Assembly (NCBI GenBank): GCA_026709325.1
Contig: JAPOTF010000056.1
Coordinates: 1-53,442, forward strand
Source: Roseovarius sp.
GTDB taxonomy: Bacteria > Pseudomonadota > Alphaproteobacteria > Rhodobacterales > Rhodobacteraceae
Direction of reading: 5' to 3'
DNA: 53,442 nucleotides
Shown here: positions 17,562 through 27,054 of the stretch, piece by piece
Numbering within the stretch: position 1 is the first letter of the stretch
Layout: each line of letters starts with the position of its first letter
Program-made: the position numbers and the translations under genes
Notes under the pieces: generated by a model
Databases searched by the model: none
What the model was told of the DNA's origin: nothing
The model's input: only the letters and a program-made list of their open reading frames with translations

Positions 17562-18737
17562 TCAGACAAGCTCGATGGCAATGGCAATGCCCTGCCCGCC
17601 TCCGATACACATGGTTATCAGCCCTTTTGATCCGCCCGTGCGTTGAAGCTCGTACAGCGCTTTTACGGTTAGAATCGCGCCAGTGGCGCCAACCGGATGG
17701 CCAAGAGCAATTGCGCCGCCGTTGGGATTCACTTTCGATGTGTTTAAACCAAGGCCCTTGTTTACCGCGATTGCCTGAGCGGCAAACGCCTCGTTGGATT
17801 CGATCACGTCAAAATCTTCAGCGGAAAGTCCGGTTTTCGACAGAAGGCCTTTCACTGCCGGCACCGGGCCAATGCCCATCACTTCGGGTCGAACGCCGGA
17901 ATGGGAATAGCCGAGCACCCGGGCTTTTGGCTTAAGTCCCGCGGATTCCGCCGCTTCCGCTCTGGCAAAAACAAGTGCCGCGGCACCATCGTTAATGCCG
18001 CTTGCATTACCGGCGGTAACGCTTCCGTCCTTTTTGAACACCGGACGAAGTCCGGCGAGGGCTTCGGCGGTTGTGGCCTTGGGGTGTTCATCCGTGTCAA
18101 ACGAGACGGCATCTCGCTTAACGCGAACTTCAACCGGCACGATCTGAGACTCGAAATGACCGGCTTCAATTGCCCTGGCGGCGCGTTTCTGGCTCTCAAG
18201 AGCAAACTCGTCCTGTTGCTCGCGCGTTACATCGTGCTCGGCGGCCACGTTTTCAGCCGTTACCCCCATATGGCCCGTTCCAAATGGACAGTTCAATGCG
18301 CCCAGCATCATGTCCAGGGTGCGAATGTCCCCCATCTTTGCGCCCCAGCGCTGTTCGGGAACGATATAGGGCGAGCGGCTCATGCTCTCAGCGCCACCGG
18401 CAAGGGCGTAATCGGCATCACCCAGCATCAGTGACTGAACCGCCGAAACTATCGCTTGCGCACCGGAGCCGCAAAGTCTGTTGACATTCATCGCGGGTGC
18501 CGTGTCGGGAATTCCGGCTTCCATTGCCGATACTCGCGAAAGATACATGTCGCGCGGTTCGGTGTTAATCACATGTCCGAAAACAACATGCTCAATCTGC
18601 CGGGGTTCAACACCGGCCCGTTCCATTGCGGCTTTGGCCGCGAGAGCGCCCAGAGCTGACGGCGGGGTGGAGGACAGGGCGCCTCCAAAAGTGCCAATGG
18701 CGGTGCGGGCGCCGCCGAGCAGAACAACGTCTGTCAT
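17562..18737 (-). CDS. Acetyl-CoA C-acetyltransferase (thiolase II)
   Basis: A 391-residue thiolase with all canonical active-site elements: nucleophilic Cys89 in NRLCGSG, NEAF (Asn in SNEAFAAQ), His347 in GGAIALGHPVGATG and Cys377 in CIGGGQG. Such enzymes condense two acetyl-CoA to acetoacetyl-CoA (PhaA/AtoB role) or cleave beta-ketoacyl-CoA. Length and motifs fit the biosynthetic branch. GAGG lies just before the ATG. It stands alone between the hip region and an EamA gene, with no visible phaB or fatty-acid oxidation partner. It contrasts with the abnormal thiolase homologue at 23769-24884. Confidence 0.92.
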   Translation of the reverse strand: MTDVVLLGGARTAIGTFGGALSSTPPSALGALAAKAAMERAGVEPRQIEHVVFGHVINTEPRDMYLSRVSAMEAGIPDTAPAMNVNRLCGSGAQAIVSAVQSLMLGDADYALAGGAESMSRSPYIVPEQRWGAKMGDIRTLDMMLGALNCPFGTGHMGVTAENVAAEHDVTREQQDEFALESQKRAARAIEAGHFESQIVPVEVRVKRDAVSFDTDEHPKATTAEALAGLRPVFKKDGSVTAGNASGINDGAAALVFARAEAAESAGLKPKARVLGYSHSGVRPEVMGIGPVPAVKGLLSKTGLSAEDFDVIESNEAFAAQAIAVNKGLGLNTSKVNPNGGAIALGHPVGATGAILTVKALYELQRTGGSKGLITMCIGGGQGIAIAIELV

Positions 18738-19162
18738 TTTAAACCTCGTACATTTACGGTTTTGCGGGAGATGTAGCGGGTTTGCGGCAAACTTGCAAGC
18801 CGGTATGGCGGGTTTCGCCCAAGGCGGGTGTTTGTTGCATTATAATATTATCTTTTCAATTCATGTAATTAAAGGATATCCGCACGTGCCCGCCTTGTCG
18901 ATTTCTTCAGGACGGTGGATAAGGCCATGACACGTATCGTTCGACAAGGCGCTTAACCTTCAAAATCTGAATGAAAACCCTCGACGACTTGTCAAATGGG
19001 CATTTTAGTCGATTGCCGTCATGCGTGAATATATTTGCATTGGGATGTGGTCTCCGGGCAAATCCATGCCCGAATTCCCTTTGGAATGTGTTGACCGATG
19101 TAATTTGACCATTATCGAGTCTAAATCCCCGCAACGGATTCCCGTCTTGAAAACAGATGCGT
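18738..19162. other. Intergenic stretch without a recognised gene
   Basis: About 425 bases between the thiolase promoter side and the end of the EamA gene. The AT-rich piece around 18838-18880 (TATAATATTATC) could hold a promoter for the thiolase gene. An 89-codon minus frame overlaps it and the EamA end but has no ribosome binding site or recognisable motif. Nothing else is supported. Confidence 0.35.
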
Positions 19163-20065
19163 TTACGGCCCATCATGATGTTTGCTTAAATTCGCCTCTC
19201 TCCAGGCAAGCAGTCCGGCACCCGCGATGATCAGCACGGCGCCGACTATCGATACGGTTTGAGGAACAACGCCGAAGAAAACGGAATCGTAAAGCGTTGC
19301 AAACACCAGGGCGAAAAAGAAGAAGGGAGTCACAAAGCTGGCGTCTGCGCGTACAAGAGCGTTTACAAAACATGTTTGCGCAGCGAGTATCAGTAGGCCA
19401 ACGCCCGCAAGAGCGGCCCATTGAGAGGCATTGGGCCATTGCCAGAAATACATGACAGCCACGCTTGCGATCAAAACGCCAATGAGGTTGTTAAAAAACA
19501 GAATTTGCAGTGGTTTCTCGCGGCGTGACAGCATTTTAATCAAAGTCACTTCAGCGCCAAACATTATTGCCGATCCAAGAGCCAGAAACGCGCCAAGTTC
19601 AAAAGATCCCTGCCAGATGCGAGATAGCACCATCGCTCCGGCAAGAGCGATAAAGGCCGCTGACCAGCGAATCGGCCCGACTCGCTCCCCAAGCAGGGGA
19701 ATGGCCAGCATCATCGCGAATACGGGATTCATAAAGCTGATGGCCGTGGCATCGGCCAGGGGAATATACGCCGCGGCCGCAAACATGAGACTTATTCCCG
19801 CCCAGCCAAATCCGGAGCGTGTGGCATGAAGTGGAAGGTTGGGTCGACTGAATTCGGAACGAAAAAGCGCAAGATGGCAGCATATGATCATCAGCGCGAA
19901 CAGGAACCTTCCGTGGGCAATTTGCAAAGCGTGAATCGGTGTCCCCAAAACATCTGTTCCAAGCGATTTGGCAAGGAGAGTTGCTCCAGCCGCAAATGCC
20001 GAGGCAAGTACCGTAAGCAAGGCCGCGAGCGCGGAATTGTTTTTGGCGGAGGTTGTCATTTGCAT
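19163..20065 (-). CDS. EamA/DMT-family transporter
   Basis: A roughly 300-residue membrane protein with ten hydrophobic segments in two EamA repeats (AALLTVLASAFAAGATLLAK for TM1; the second repeat begins GAFLALGSAIMFGAEVTLIK). Blocks such as YIPLADATAISFMNPVF are typical of the RhaT/YdcZ-type DMT exporters. The start is uncertain: ATGs at 20140, 20065 and 20059 are in frame and none has a clear ribosome binding site. 20065 is used because TM1 then starts at a normal distance. It is divergent from the RhtB-type exporter at 20200. Substrate unknown. Confidence 0.82.
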   Translation of the reverse strand: MQMTTSAKNNSALAALLTVLASAFAAGATLLAKSLGTDVLGTPIHALQIAHGRFLFALMIICCHLALFRSEFSRPNLPLHATRSGFGWAGISLMFAAAAYIPLADATAISFMNPVFAMMLAIPLLGERVGPIRWSAAFIALAGAMVLSRIWQGSFELGAFLALGSAIMFGAEVTLIKMLSRREKPLQILFFNNLIGVLIASVAVMYFWQWPNASQWAALAGVGLLILAAQTCFVNALVRADASFVTPFFFFALVFATLYDSVFFGVVPQTVSIVGAVLIIAGAGLLAWREANLSKHHDGP

Positions 20066-20199
20066 TTCAATGGTCGCAATTGGCCGCTCTTGCAAGCGTT
20101 CTCGGTCCCGGTTTTGATTGCTCGTTGCGAATTTGGTCATGCAGGGTTAATTGATGCGGAGCGATCGGCGATGGCATATCCGGCGAAAAGGTTTGAAGA

Positions 20200-20823
20200 A
20201 TGCCTTTTGAAATTTTGACGGCTTTCACATTGGCGGTTTTTCTTCTGGCGCTTGCTCCGGGGCCCGACAATGTTTTCGTGCTGACTCAATCATCTGTTTC
20301 AGGTCCCGGGGCGGGCATATGGGTTGTTCTGGGACTTTGCACCGGACTGGTCTTCCACACCGCGGCCGTGGCTTTTGGAATAGCCGCGCTCATCAAGGCA
20401 AGCGCGTTGGCGTTTACGACACTGAAACTGGCGGGTGCGGCCTACCTCTTGTATCTGGCCTGGCAGGCTTTTTGCGCGGGCGCAAGAAAGTTTGCGCACT
20501 TGCAGGCGCCTCTTTCCGCTTTGCAACTCTACCGACGGGGGCTGATCATGAATCTGACCAATCCCAAGGTTGCGATTTTTTTTCTGGCATTTTTCCCGCA
20601 ATTCACAGATCCGGAGCGTGGGCTGGTGTTTGTTCAAATGGCAATTCTGGGTTTCGCCTTCATTATCGTGACATTCACGGTCTTCGGGGGAATCGCCGTG
20701 CTTTCCGGCGCCGGGTTGCGCACCCTTGCTGCAAATTCGCCGCGCGCTCAGATCATCATAAACCGAATGGCGGGCCTTATATTCGCGGCGCTCGCGTTGA
20801 CTGTCCTTGCAAGTGAGCGCTAG
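20200..20823 (+). CDS. LysE/RhtB-family amino-acid exporter
   Basis: A 207-residue membrane protein with about six hydrophobic segments. The N-terminus FTLAVFLLALAPGPDNVFVL carries the APGPD signature of the RhtB/LysE superfamily, which exports homoserine, threonine, lysine or related amino acids. The middle LIMNLTNPKVAIFFLAFFPQF is the second family signature. Length is normal. It lies upstream of argD-argF with a 207-base gap, so it may be a separate unit; export of an arginine-pathway or other amino acid is possible but not shown. Confidence 0.88.
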   Translation: MPFEILTAFTLAVFLLALAPGPDNVFVLTQSSVSGPGAGIWVVLGLCTGLVFHTAAVAFGIAALIKASALAFTTLKLAGAAYLLYLAWQAFCAGARKFAHLQAPLSALQLYRRGLIMNLTNPKVAIFFLAFFPQFTDPERGLVFVQMAILGFAFIIVTFTVFGGIAVLSGAGLRTLAANSPRAQIIINRMAGLIFAALALTVLASER

Positions 20824-21030
20824 AGGAAATTTTTATCTTCACATGGTTGCCATATTAGTGTAGCCACCAGGGAATGATCAGGAAGAAGCATATATTCGCA
20901 ATAAGGCGGCGACGCCGCTGCCGATAAGAGTTTGCGTACCGTTTAACAACCGGTTCGCATATTGATTCCATCTTCCGAATCATGAATCAATCCAAGACAA
21001 GCCCCGTTTCCAACTCAAAGGAAAATAACA

Positions 21031-22215
21031 ATGATCCCGTCTGTTCTACCTACATACAAACGTGCACCGCTGGCCTTCTCAAAAGGTGAGGGAAGCTGGC
21101 TTATAGAGGAAGACGGACGCCGATTTCTTGATTTTGGCTCCGGGATTGCCGTAAATTCCCTTGGGCACTGCCATCCAGCAATTGTTAGGGCTCTGGCCGG
21201 GCAAGCCGAAAATCTATGGCATGTCTCAAATCTTTATCAGATTCCGCAGCAGCGGGAACTGGCGGATAAACTGGTTTCAAACAGTTTTGCCGACACGGTC
21301 TTTTTTACCAACTCGGGAACGGAATCCTGCGAACTTGCAATTAAAATGGCGAGAAAGCGCTTTTTCGATGCGAATCAACCGGAGCGCACGGAAATCATTG
21401 CCTTTGAGGGCGCTTTTCACGGAAGATCCAGTGCGGGCATTGCCGCGGCCGGATCGGAAGCGATGACCAGGGGTTTTGGACCGCTTTTGCCGGGATTCAA
21501 GCATCTGCCATTTGGCGAGCATGAAGCGGTTGAGGATGCGATTGATGAAAACACGGCGGCAATCGTTGTTGAACCCGTGCAGGGCGAGGGCGGTATTCGC
21601 CTTTTGCCCGATCAGTGCCTGAAAGGCTTGCGAGATCTCTGCGACAAACATCAAATTCTTCTGATACTGGATGAAGTTCAATGCGGCATGGGGAGAACCG
21701 GAAGGTTGTTTGCGCATGAATGGGCCGGAATCTCTCCGGATATCATGATGGTTGCAAAGGGAATTGGGAGCGGATTTCCGCTTGGAGCCGTTCTTGCAAC
21801 GGAAAGGGCCGCAAGCGGCATGACTGTGGGAACACACGGTTCCACATATGGAGGAAATCCACTTGCCTGCGCGGTTGGAAATGCGGTTTTCGACATTGTT
21901 GCCGATAAATCATTCCTCAATGAAGTGAATCGCAAGGCAAGTATGCTAAGGCAGAAGCTTGAGGGACTGGTCGCGGAACATCCGGATGTTTTTGAAAGTG
22001 CGCGCGGCCATGGATTGATGCTGGGACTGGTGTGCAGGAAAGCTCCCGCCGATGTGGTTTCCTCATGTTATGATGCTGAAATTATTGCAGTCCCCGCCGC
22101 GAACAACACCTTAAGGCTTCTTCCGCCACTTACGGTAACCGATGAGGAGATATCTGAAGCGGTTGAGCGGCTTCATACAGCTGCCAGAGCAATTGAAGGC
22201 AAATCAGGGGACTGA
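21031..22215 (+). CDS. argD: Acetylornithine aminotransferase
   Basis: A 394-residue class III PLP aminotransferase. It converts N-acetylglutamate semialdehyde to acetylornithine in arginine synthesis and often doubles as succinyldiaminopimelate aminotransferase. Visible features are [17 protein letters not shown] (residues 33-49), the phosphate-binding NSGTES (94-99), the cofactor ring contact [16 protein letters not shown], and the PLP lysine K243 in [20 protein letters not shown] precedes the ATG. It is followed by argF after one base, so the two form an arginine operon, a common alphaproteobacterial pairing. Confidence 0.93.
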   Translation: MIPSVLPTYKRAPLAFSKGEGSWLIEEDGRRFLDFGSGIAVNSLGHCHPAIVRALAGQAENLWHVSNLYQIPQQRELADKLVSNSFADTVFFTNSGTESCELAIKMARKRFFDANQPERTEIIAFEGAFHGRSSAGIAAAGSEAMTRGFGPLLPGFKHLPFGEHEAVEDAIDENTAAIVVEPVQGEGGIRLLPDQCLKGLRDLCDKHQILLILDEVQCGMGRTGRLFAHEWAGISPDIMMVAKGIGSGFPLGAVLATERAASGMTVGTHGSTYGGNPLACAVGNAVFDIVADKSFLNEVNRKASMLRQKLEGLVAEHPDVFESARGHGLMLGLVCRKAPADVVSSCYDAEIIAVPAANNTLRLLPPLTVTDEEISEAVERLHTAARAIEGKSGD

Positions 22216-22216
22216 C

Positions 22217-23143
22217 ATGAAGCATTTTCTGGATATTCACAAAACCGAAGCGGATAGCCTTCGCGACATTATCGGACAGGCGCATGAAATGAAAAATGCC
22301 CGAGGTGGTAAACCTCGCGGAGCACCTGATGACGAGCAGCCCCTTTCCGGAAGAATGGTGGCTTTGATTTTCGAAAAACCCTCCACAAGAACAAGGGCGA
22401 GTTTTGATGTGGGAGTTCGCCAGATGGGAGGCGCCACAATGCTCCTCACCGGTGCGGAAATGCAATTGGGCCATGGCGAGACAATCGCCGATACGGCAAG
22501 GGTTATGAGTCGCTATGTTGATATGATCATGATTCGGACATTCGAGGAAAGCGTTCTGCTCGAGATGGCCGAGCATTCGGATGTTCCGGTAATCAACGGA
22601 CTGACAAATCGCAGTCATCCATGCCAGATCATGGCCGATATGATGACATACGAAGAGCACCGGGGATCAATAGCTGGCAGGAAAGTCGTGTGGTCTGGAG
22701 ATGGCAACAATGTTTGCGCCTCCTATTTGCACGCCGCGAGCCAGTTCGGATTTGATTTGACGTTCACCGGACCGTCGCAACTCGATCCGGATGAAAATGT
22801 AGTGGGCGCAGCTCGCAGGTCGGGAGCGAATATCGTGATTGAGCGAGACCCTGAAAAAGCCGTCAGGGGAGCCGACCTGATCGTGACGGACACCTGGCTT
22901 TCAATGCATGACAGCATGTCCACGAGAGAAGGACGGCATAATCTTTTGCGCCCATATCAGGTTAACAAGCATTTGATGTCTTTTGCAAATCCCGATGCGC
23001 TGTTCATGCATTGCCTGCCCGCCCACCGGGGTGAAGAGGCGACCAGCGACATCATGGATGGGCCGCATTCAGTGATTTTTGACGAGGCTGAAAACCGCTT
23101 GCACTGTCAGAAGGCAATCATGCGCTGGTGCATGGGACTGTAG
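22217..23143 (+). CDS. argF: Ornithine carbamoyltransferase
   Basis: A 308-residue enzyme that transfers the carbamoyl group to ornithine to make citrulline. The carbamoyl-phosphate site KPSTRTR is at residues 54-60, the HPCQ motif follows in [11 protein letters not shown], the ornithine loop is near WLSMHDSM, and the [10 protein letters not shown] motif is near the C-terminus. The start at 22217 (MKHFLDI) was selected because it begins one base after the argD stop with CAGGGG just upstream; the longer frame runs back into argD. Length is normal for anabolic OTC. Confidence 0.94.
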   Translation: MKHFLDIHKTEADSLRDIIGQAHEMKNARGGKPRGAPDDEQPLSGRMVALIFEKPSTRTRASFDVGVRQMGGATMLLTGAEMQLGHGETIADTARVMSRYVDMIMIRTFEESVLLEMAEHSDVPVINGLTNRSHPCQIMADMMTYEEHRGSIAGRKVVWSGDGNNVCASYLHAASQFGFDLTFTGPSQLDPDENVVGAARRSGANIVIERDPEKAVRGADLIVTDTWLSMHDSMSTREGRHNLLRPYQVNKHLMSFANPDALFMHCLPAHRGEEATSDIMDGPHSVIFDEAENRLHCQKAIMRWCMGL

Positions 23144-23430
23144 ACGAAGGTTTTGAAAAAGCCGGAGTGAGCGTCTTGCCGCGCAAACCGCCACGGGTGA
23201 ACTTGGTGCGCCACTGTTCATCTGCCCGCGCGGCAAAACTGTCGCCTTCAAACGGCACAAGGTCTGTGCCGCTGGCTTTGGAAACCTTGCGCACATGGTA
23301 GCTGAATTCAGGCCCAGGCTGAGCAATGATCCGGGCGGATAACGCTCGAACCTTGTCGGAATGGTTGTCATCGGTGGTGTAGCTGTTGATGCCGGTAACT
23401 CGGATGCGCTGGAACAGTTTATTTTGTTAT
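23144..23430 (-). pseudogene. Remnant of an unidentified gene
   Basis: Read on the minus strand, about 90 codons are open directly after argF with protein-like composition: RIRVTGINSYTTDDNHSDK, then ARIIAQPGPEFSYHVRKVSK and RADEQWRTKFTRGGLRGK. The frame opens after a TAA near 23430 and has no start codon in its first part, so it is a fragment. I do not recognise it; a phage structural or replication gene is a guess based on the neighbouring fragment at 23531. It overlaps the argF end slightly. Confidence 0.3.
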
Positions 23431-23530
23431 GTGTGAGGCGATTCTATACCGTTCGATACGGGAAAGACGGCAATTTTCCCGCTTCAAGCATCAATTCAAT
23501 GACGACGGGATATTAGTCGCCGAGTGATTA

Positions 23531-23740
23531 ATGGACGGGACGCACTGGCACATCTGCGCGAGCGGGAACTTCACCGACCGCCAGAGGATCAGGCGCAAGG
23601 CCCGCGAACCGGACCGCATCTCAAGCTGCTTGAGTTCCATGGCCGCCCTCGGCCGCAATTCCCCACGTCGCCATCCAAATCGCGCTCAAGGGATAGCCGC
23701 GGGAATGATGACATTACACTTCAAAGAGACAACCTCCTAA
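23531..23740 (+). pseudogene. Possible phage-type DNA methyltransferase remnant
   Basis: The frame contains HWHICASGNFTDRQRIRRKA near its start, which resembles a stretch seen near the C-terminus of phage-type adenine methyltransferases. The following residues (RNSPRRHPNRAQGIAAG) do not continue the match. The fragment is only about 70 codons with no ribosome binding site. With the adjacent minus-strand fragment it suggests a decayed prophage or mobile region at the core/accessory junction. The match is from memory of the motif and is weak. Confidence 0.2.
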
Positions 23741-23768
23741 AAAAGGAGTGAATAGATGCGGATTTCTG

Positions 23769-24884
23769 TCATACCCGTTCCAATATGGCGGCGCTGCCGA
23801 TACCTCCCGCGGCCGCAACAGCCGCGAGGCCATATCCCCGGGTTGTCTTCAGTTGATCAAATAGGTTAACTATTAGGATTGCGCCTGACGCACCGATTGG
23901 ATGGCCTCGCGCTAAAGCGCCGCCATATCTGTTGACAAGTTCGTCTGGCAAGTCGGCGCCGCGCTGGCAGACTATGGCCTGAGCGGCAAATGCCTCCATG
24001 ATTTCCACGCAGGATAGTTGGTCTTGTTCGATATTATACTTTTCAAAGAGCTGATGGATGGCAGCGACCGGCGCCGATCCAGGCAAATCGGGTTGCGCAC
24101 CCATAGAGACACCGGATAGGAAATTCACCCCTCGCAGTCCTCGCTGGTCTGCATATTGCGACGAAGTCAGAACCACGAACGCCGCGCCATCGGCGGCTAC
24201 TGCCATATTTGCCGCTGTTACGCTACCTGCAACAGGCTTGGCGCGTTTGCAAATCTCGGGCGTGAGGTTTCTTGCGAACACGTCCCGGAAGTTTCCGTCG
24301 ATCTCAACGATTGCGGATGTGCCGCCGGCAGCGGATCTGTGCCGCAATGCCTTGGCGTGGCTTTGGCACGCCAAGGCATCTTGCTCTTCGCGGGTAATGC
24401 CGAACAGCCTGGCCAGGTCATTGGCCGCCTCGGCCATATCTGGGTCGCGGTCCGGCCAAGGCGTGAACTGCGCCTGATCATACGCTTCCGGCGAACGGCC
24501 ATCGAAAAAGGTTCTGTAGCGCAGTGGGCGGCGCGAATGGCTCTCGACACCCCCGGCGACGACAATCTGATGGCAACCTGACCGGATCAAGGAGTCAGCC
24601 AGCATGATGGCATCCAGCCCGCCAGCGCATTGACGATCTATCGTCAGGCCTGGAACACGTTCCGGCAGACCCGCATGCAGGGCTATGATGCGGGCTGGGT
24701 TGCCGCCTGCGCCCAAAGCGTTCGAGACGATCATCTCGTCAACCTCTTCGGGATGAATCCGCGCATCCTGCAGTACCGCCCGCAAAACGGGTTTGGACAG
24801 AGCTTCCAGGGACAGATGCGCGAAGGCGCCTCCTCGGGGTGCCACGGCGCTGCGTCGCGCTGCGACAAGAACGGCGCCGCTCAA
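23769..24884 (-). CDS. Thiolase-family protein with altered active site
   Basis: A 371-residue protein with the complete thiolase fold. The nucleophile Cys86 (DRQCAGGLDA) and His328 (YGGALARGHPIGASG) are present. However, the NEAF motif reads MEAF (296-299), and the C-terminal CxGGGxG reads AVAAAGGIG, so the second catalytic cysteine is Ala357. A canonical thiolase needs both cysteines for Claisen condensation, so this enzyme probably performs a partial or different acyl-transfer reaction. Its start overlaps the ligase stop as ATGA. It is the last gene of the pxp/bio run. A loss-of-function paralogue is the alternative, but the frame is fully open. Confidence 0.85.
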   Translation of the reverse strand: MSGAVLVAARRSAVAPRGGAFAHLSLEALSKPVLRAVLQDARIHPEEVDEMIVSNALGAGGNPARIIALHAGLPERVPGLTIDRQCAGGLDAIMLADSLIRSGCHQIVVAGGVESHSRRPLRYRTFFDGRSPEAYDQAQFTPWPDRDPDMAEAANDLARLFGITREEQDALACQSHAKALRHRSAAGGTSAIVEIDGNFRDVFARNLTPEICKRAKPVAGSVTAANMAVAADGAAFVVLTSSQYADQRGLRGVNFLSGVSMGAQPDLPGSAPVAAIHQLFEKYNIEQDQLSCVEIMEAFAAQAIVCQRGADLPDELVNRYGGALARGHPIGASGAILIVNLFDQLKTTRGYGLAAVAAAGGIGSAAILERV

Positions 24885-26062
24885 ATGTTCACCCCGTATC
24901 GTTTCGCGAGGTCAAGCAAGTCTGGCTTGCCGCTTTTCAGGAGCGGCATGTCCGTTATTAAATGCACTTCGTGCGGGGCGGCATGGGCGCCGACCGCGTT
25001 TCTGCAATGGCTGGCAATCTTGCCGGTATCCAGTGACTGACCGGCGGGCTGAATGATGCAAATCGGCACCTGCCCTCGGCTTGCGTCGGGTTTGGCGAGC
25101 GCGGCGCAGAATTCGACGCCCTCCAAAGCTGCAATGACATTCTCGATTGACTCAAGCGACACATTGATGTCGGCAACCGTGATCATCCGGCTTTTTCGCC
25201 CCTGAAGAAATAGCCTGCCTGCCGGGTCGAGATAGCCGAATTCGCCAACGGTCAATGCATTGCCCTTCCATTTCGTGTCGGTGCTGCCACCTGCTACGTA
25301 GCCATCGAACAGGTATGGGCTTTGCACCCAGATTTCACCGAGACTAAATGGCGATTGGCTCAAGCTGTCACCGATCCCTATACGTACTTCTGGATAGGGC
25401 GGACCAACTGAATCGTGAGGCGTTGTACCGTCTGAAATCGTGACAAAGCTGGTCTCGCTTGCTCCGTAGAACTCGAAAATCCTGGCGGAGGGAAGCCGTT
25501 CCGCCAACCTGTCCCGCAGTTCCGGTGTAAGTTTGCCTCCGCCGCAAAAGACAAACTCTATGCTGGGAAACAATTTGACGGATGCGGCCTCAGCCCCCTT
25601 GAGCAGCAGCTTTAGCTGGGTTGGCGTTGCGTAAACGACGGTTGTCTGATTGTCGCGCAGTATTGTCGCTTGCCGCCGTGGCGACACTTTTATCAGGTTG
25701 CACAGCGAGGCGCCCAAAGCCATCGCTTCCATGGCGGCGTAAAGCGTTAGCGAATGGCCAAGCGGCCCGAACGTTGCATAAGTTGCGTTTTGGTCAATGC
25801 CGTATTTGCTCGCCGAATGCTCAAAGGATCTGATCCAGGATGCCGGGTTTCGGCGGATGACTTTGGGAGGTCCGCCGGAACCTGCCGTTTCGCACATCAG
25901 CCATTGCTGCGGCGCTCGCGGCATCGTATCCACGCCGGATTTTCGCGAAATGAGTGTTGCGCCGTCACGAATTCCACCCATCAATGCGGCAATATCGGGG
26001 GAGTTTGCCGTCAGAAGCGAAAATCCAGGGTGTAGACGAAATGTTGTCTGACAAACGGCCAT
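24881..26062 (-). CDS. Class I adenylate-forming enzyme (acyl-CoA ligase-like), short form
   Basis: A 393-residue ANL-superfamily protein that would activate a carboxylate as acyl-AMP and probably pass it to CoA. The P-loop motif is the divergent CETAGSGGPPKVIRR. Others are IFEFYGASETSFVTI (A5 region), GEFGYLDPAGRLFLQGR (A7/A8) and MPLLKSGKPDLLDLAK with the A10 lysine. It is about 100 residues shorter than usual acyl-CoA synthetases because the N-terminal subdomain is reduced. It is translationally coupled to the thiolase homologue, so the pair probably acts on one acyl substrate. Its nearness to bioMNY invites a link to a pimeloyl-type biotin precursor, which is conjecture. Confidence 0.82.
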   Translation of the reverse strand: MAVCQTTFRLHPGFSLLTANSPDIAALMGGIRDGATLISRKSGVDTMPRAPQQWLMCETAGSGGPPKVIRRNPASWIRSFEHSASKYGIDQNATYATFGPLGHSLTLYAAMEAMALGASLCNLIKVSPRRQATILRDNQTTVVYATPTQLKLLLKGAEAASVKLFPSIEFVFCGGGKLTPELRDRLAERLPSARIFEFYGASETSFVTISDGTTPHDSVGPPYPEVRIGIGDSLSQSPFSLGEIWVQSPYLFDGYVAGGSTDTKWKGNALTVGEFGYLDPAGRLFLQGRKSRMITVADINVSLESIENVIAALEGVEFCAALAKPDASRGQVPICIIQPAGQSLDTGKIASHCRNAVGAHAAPHEVHLITDMPLLKSGKPDLLDLAKRYGVNI

Positions 26063-26081
26063 CGGATTAAGTCTTTAGCTC

Positions 26082-26356
26082 TCACTCAACAAAGACCATG
26101 GGGCCATTGCTGTTGTTGATGACGTTATGCCGCACACCCGCCCTGCGAAGGTAACTCGCGCCCTTCTGAGTGAAAGCGGTCTTGGTTTCGTCATCAGCCT
26201 CCAGCCGCATGTTGCAATCTGTCGCGGCAGTGACGACGTAGTCCGTCTCATGGCGGCGTCAGCCAGTTTCCGATTGCGGGCCAAACCCGTATCGGGTGAC
26301 CTGACCTGCTCATTGTCGATCAGCACGTCCGCTACCGCCAAAGATCCCGTCATCAT
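26082..26356 (-). pseudogene. Cupin-domain protein, frameshifted with an internal stop
   Basis: The start (MTGSLAVADVLIDNEQVR) is in one frame. After a shift the neighbouring frame continues VTRYGFGPQSETG, stop, RRHETDYVVTAATDCNMRLE and then RRAGVRHNVINNSNGPMVFVE. Cupins normally read ETGWHRHETDYVV at this point, so a TGG codon has become TGA and the metal-binding HxH is partly lost (RRH). The ATG overlaps the nitroreductase stop, so the gene was once part of the operon. The combination of frameshift and nonsense mutation makes this a true pseudogene. Confidence 0.7.
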
Positions 26357-27054
26357 TGCGCTTCCTCGTTATCCGCTGATTCAAACCCGTAAAAGGTGGC
26401 AAATTCGTTCAAAGATGCGCGCTCCGTTCGAAATTGATTGATTGCAGCGTCCGGTTTCGGCCAGCCAGCGGCAACGCCGCAGACTACCGTCTCATCCTCG
26501 GGCAAATCAATTGCGCGATGTACGATCGATCCGTAGCTGGCCATTGCGCCGATGCCGGTAGCGCCCAGCCCGCGATCTTCGACCGCCAATGGAAAGGACA
26601 TGATCGCCATGCCCAAATCCATGAAACAGCCTTTGCCCCTAGCTCGATCTATGGTGACGATGACGCCAACCGGGGTACCGAAAAACTTGCAGTTTTGGGC
26701 AAACTGCCCACGGCGGCCAGCAATGTCGCGTCGTTCGATACCCCGAGTGGCATAAAGCGCATATCCTGCTATGCGCGGCCGTTCTCCTGGCGCCTTTGGC
26801 ACAGGGTCGGGAAAGTGGCTGTACTCCAGCGAGACTTCCTCGCCGCACCTTTCCGCCTCTTGCTGGCGTTCAGACAGCGAATGTAAAGGCTGGCCTGTCA
26901 GGACGTGGAACTTGCCGGGTTGCAGATTGGCCCCGCTCGGGGCGCATCTTGCAGTCCGGAAAATGCGCTCCAGAGTTTGGCAGCCCACCGGCCGTTCCGG
27001 AAACGCCCGGATGGCCCGCCGTTCGCGGATAGTATTTTCAAACTCGGACGTCAT
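26353..27054 (-). CDS. Nitroreductase-family flavoprotein
   Basis: A 233-residue FMN-dependent oxidoreductase. The N-terminal RERRAIRAFPERPV and CAPSGANLQPGKFHVLTG are the classic FMN-binding start of the family. FMDLGMAIMSFPLAVEDRGLG and VVCGVAAGWPKPDAAINQFRTER are the usual middle and C-terminal blocks. The start at 27054 (MTSEFENT) was chosen over 27096 because family members begin a few residues before the RR motif. It overlaps the end of bioY by 17 bases. Its substrate is unknown. BluB also belongs to this superfamily, but I see no reason to call it BluB. Confidence 0.85.
   Translation of the reverse strand: MTSEFENTIRERRAIRAFPERPVGCQTLERIFRTARCAPSGANLQPGKFHVLTGQPLHSLSERQQEAERCGEEVSLEYSHFPDPVPKAPGERPRIAGYALYATRGIERRDIAGRRGQFAQNCKFFGTPVGVIVTIDRARGKGCFMDLGMAIMSFPLAVEDRGLGATGIGAMASYGSIVHRAIDLPEDETVVCGVAAGWPKPDAAINQFRTERASLNEFATFYGFESADNEEAQ

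Noticed and set aside
17562-18737. Suspicion that the first thiolase is also catalytically altered
   Set aside because: Cys89, NEAF, His347 and Cys377 are all present, so it is a normal thiolase.
23069-23371. 100-codon minus frame overlapping the argF end
   Set aside because: Another frame of the same strand (23144-23430) gives a far more protein-like translation, so this one is a shadow.
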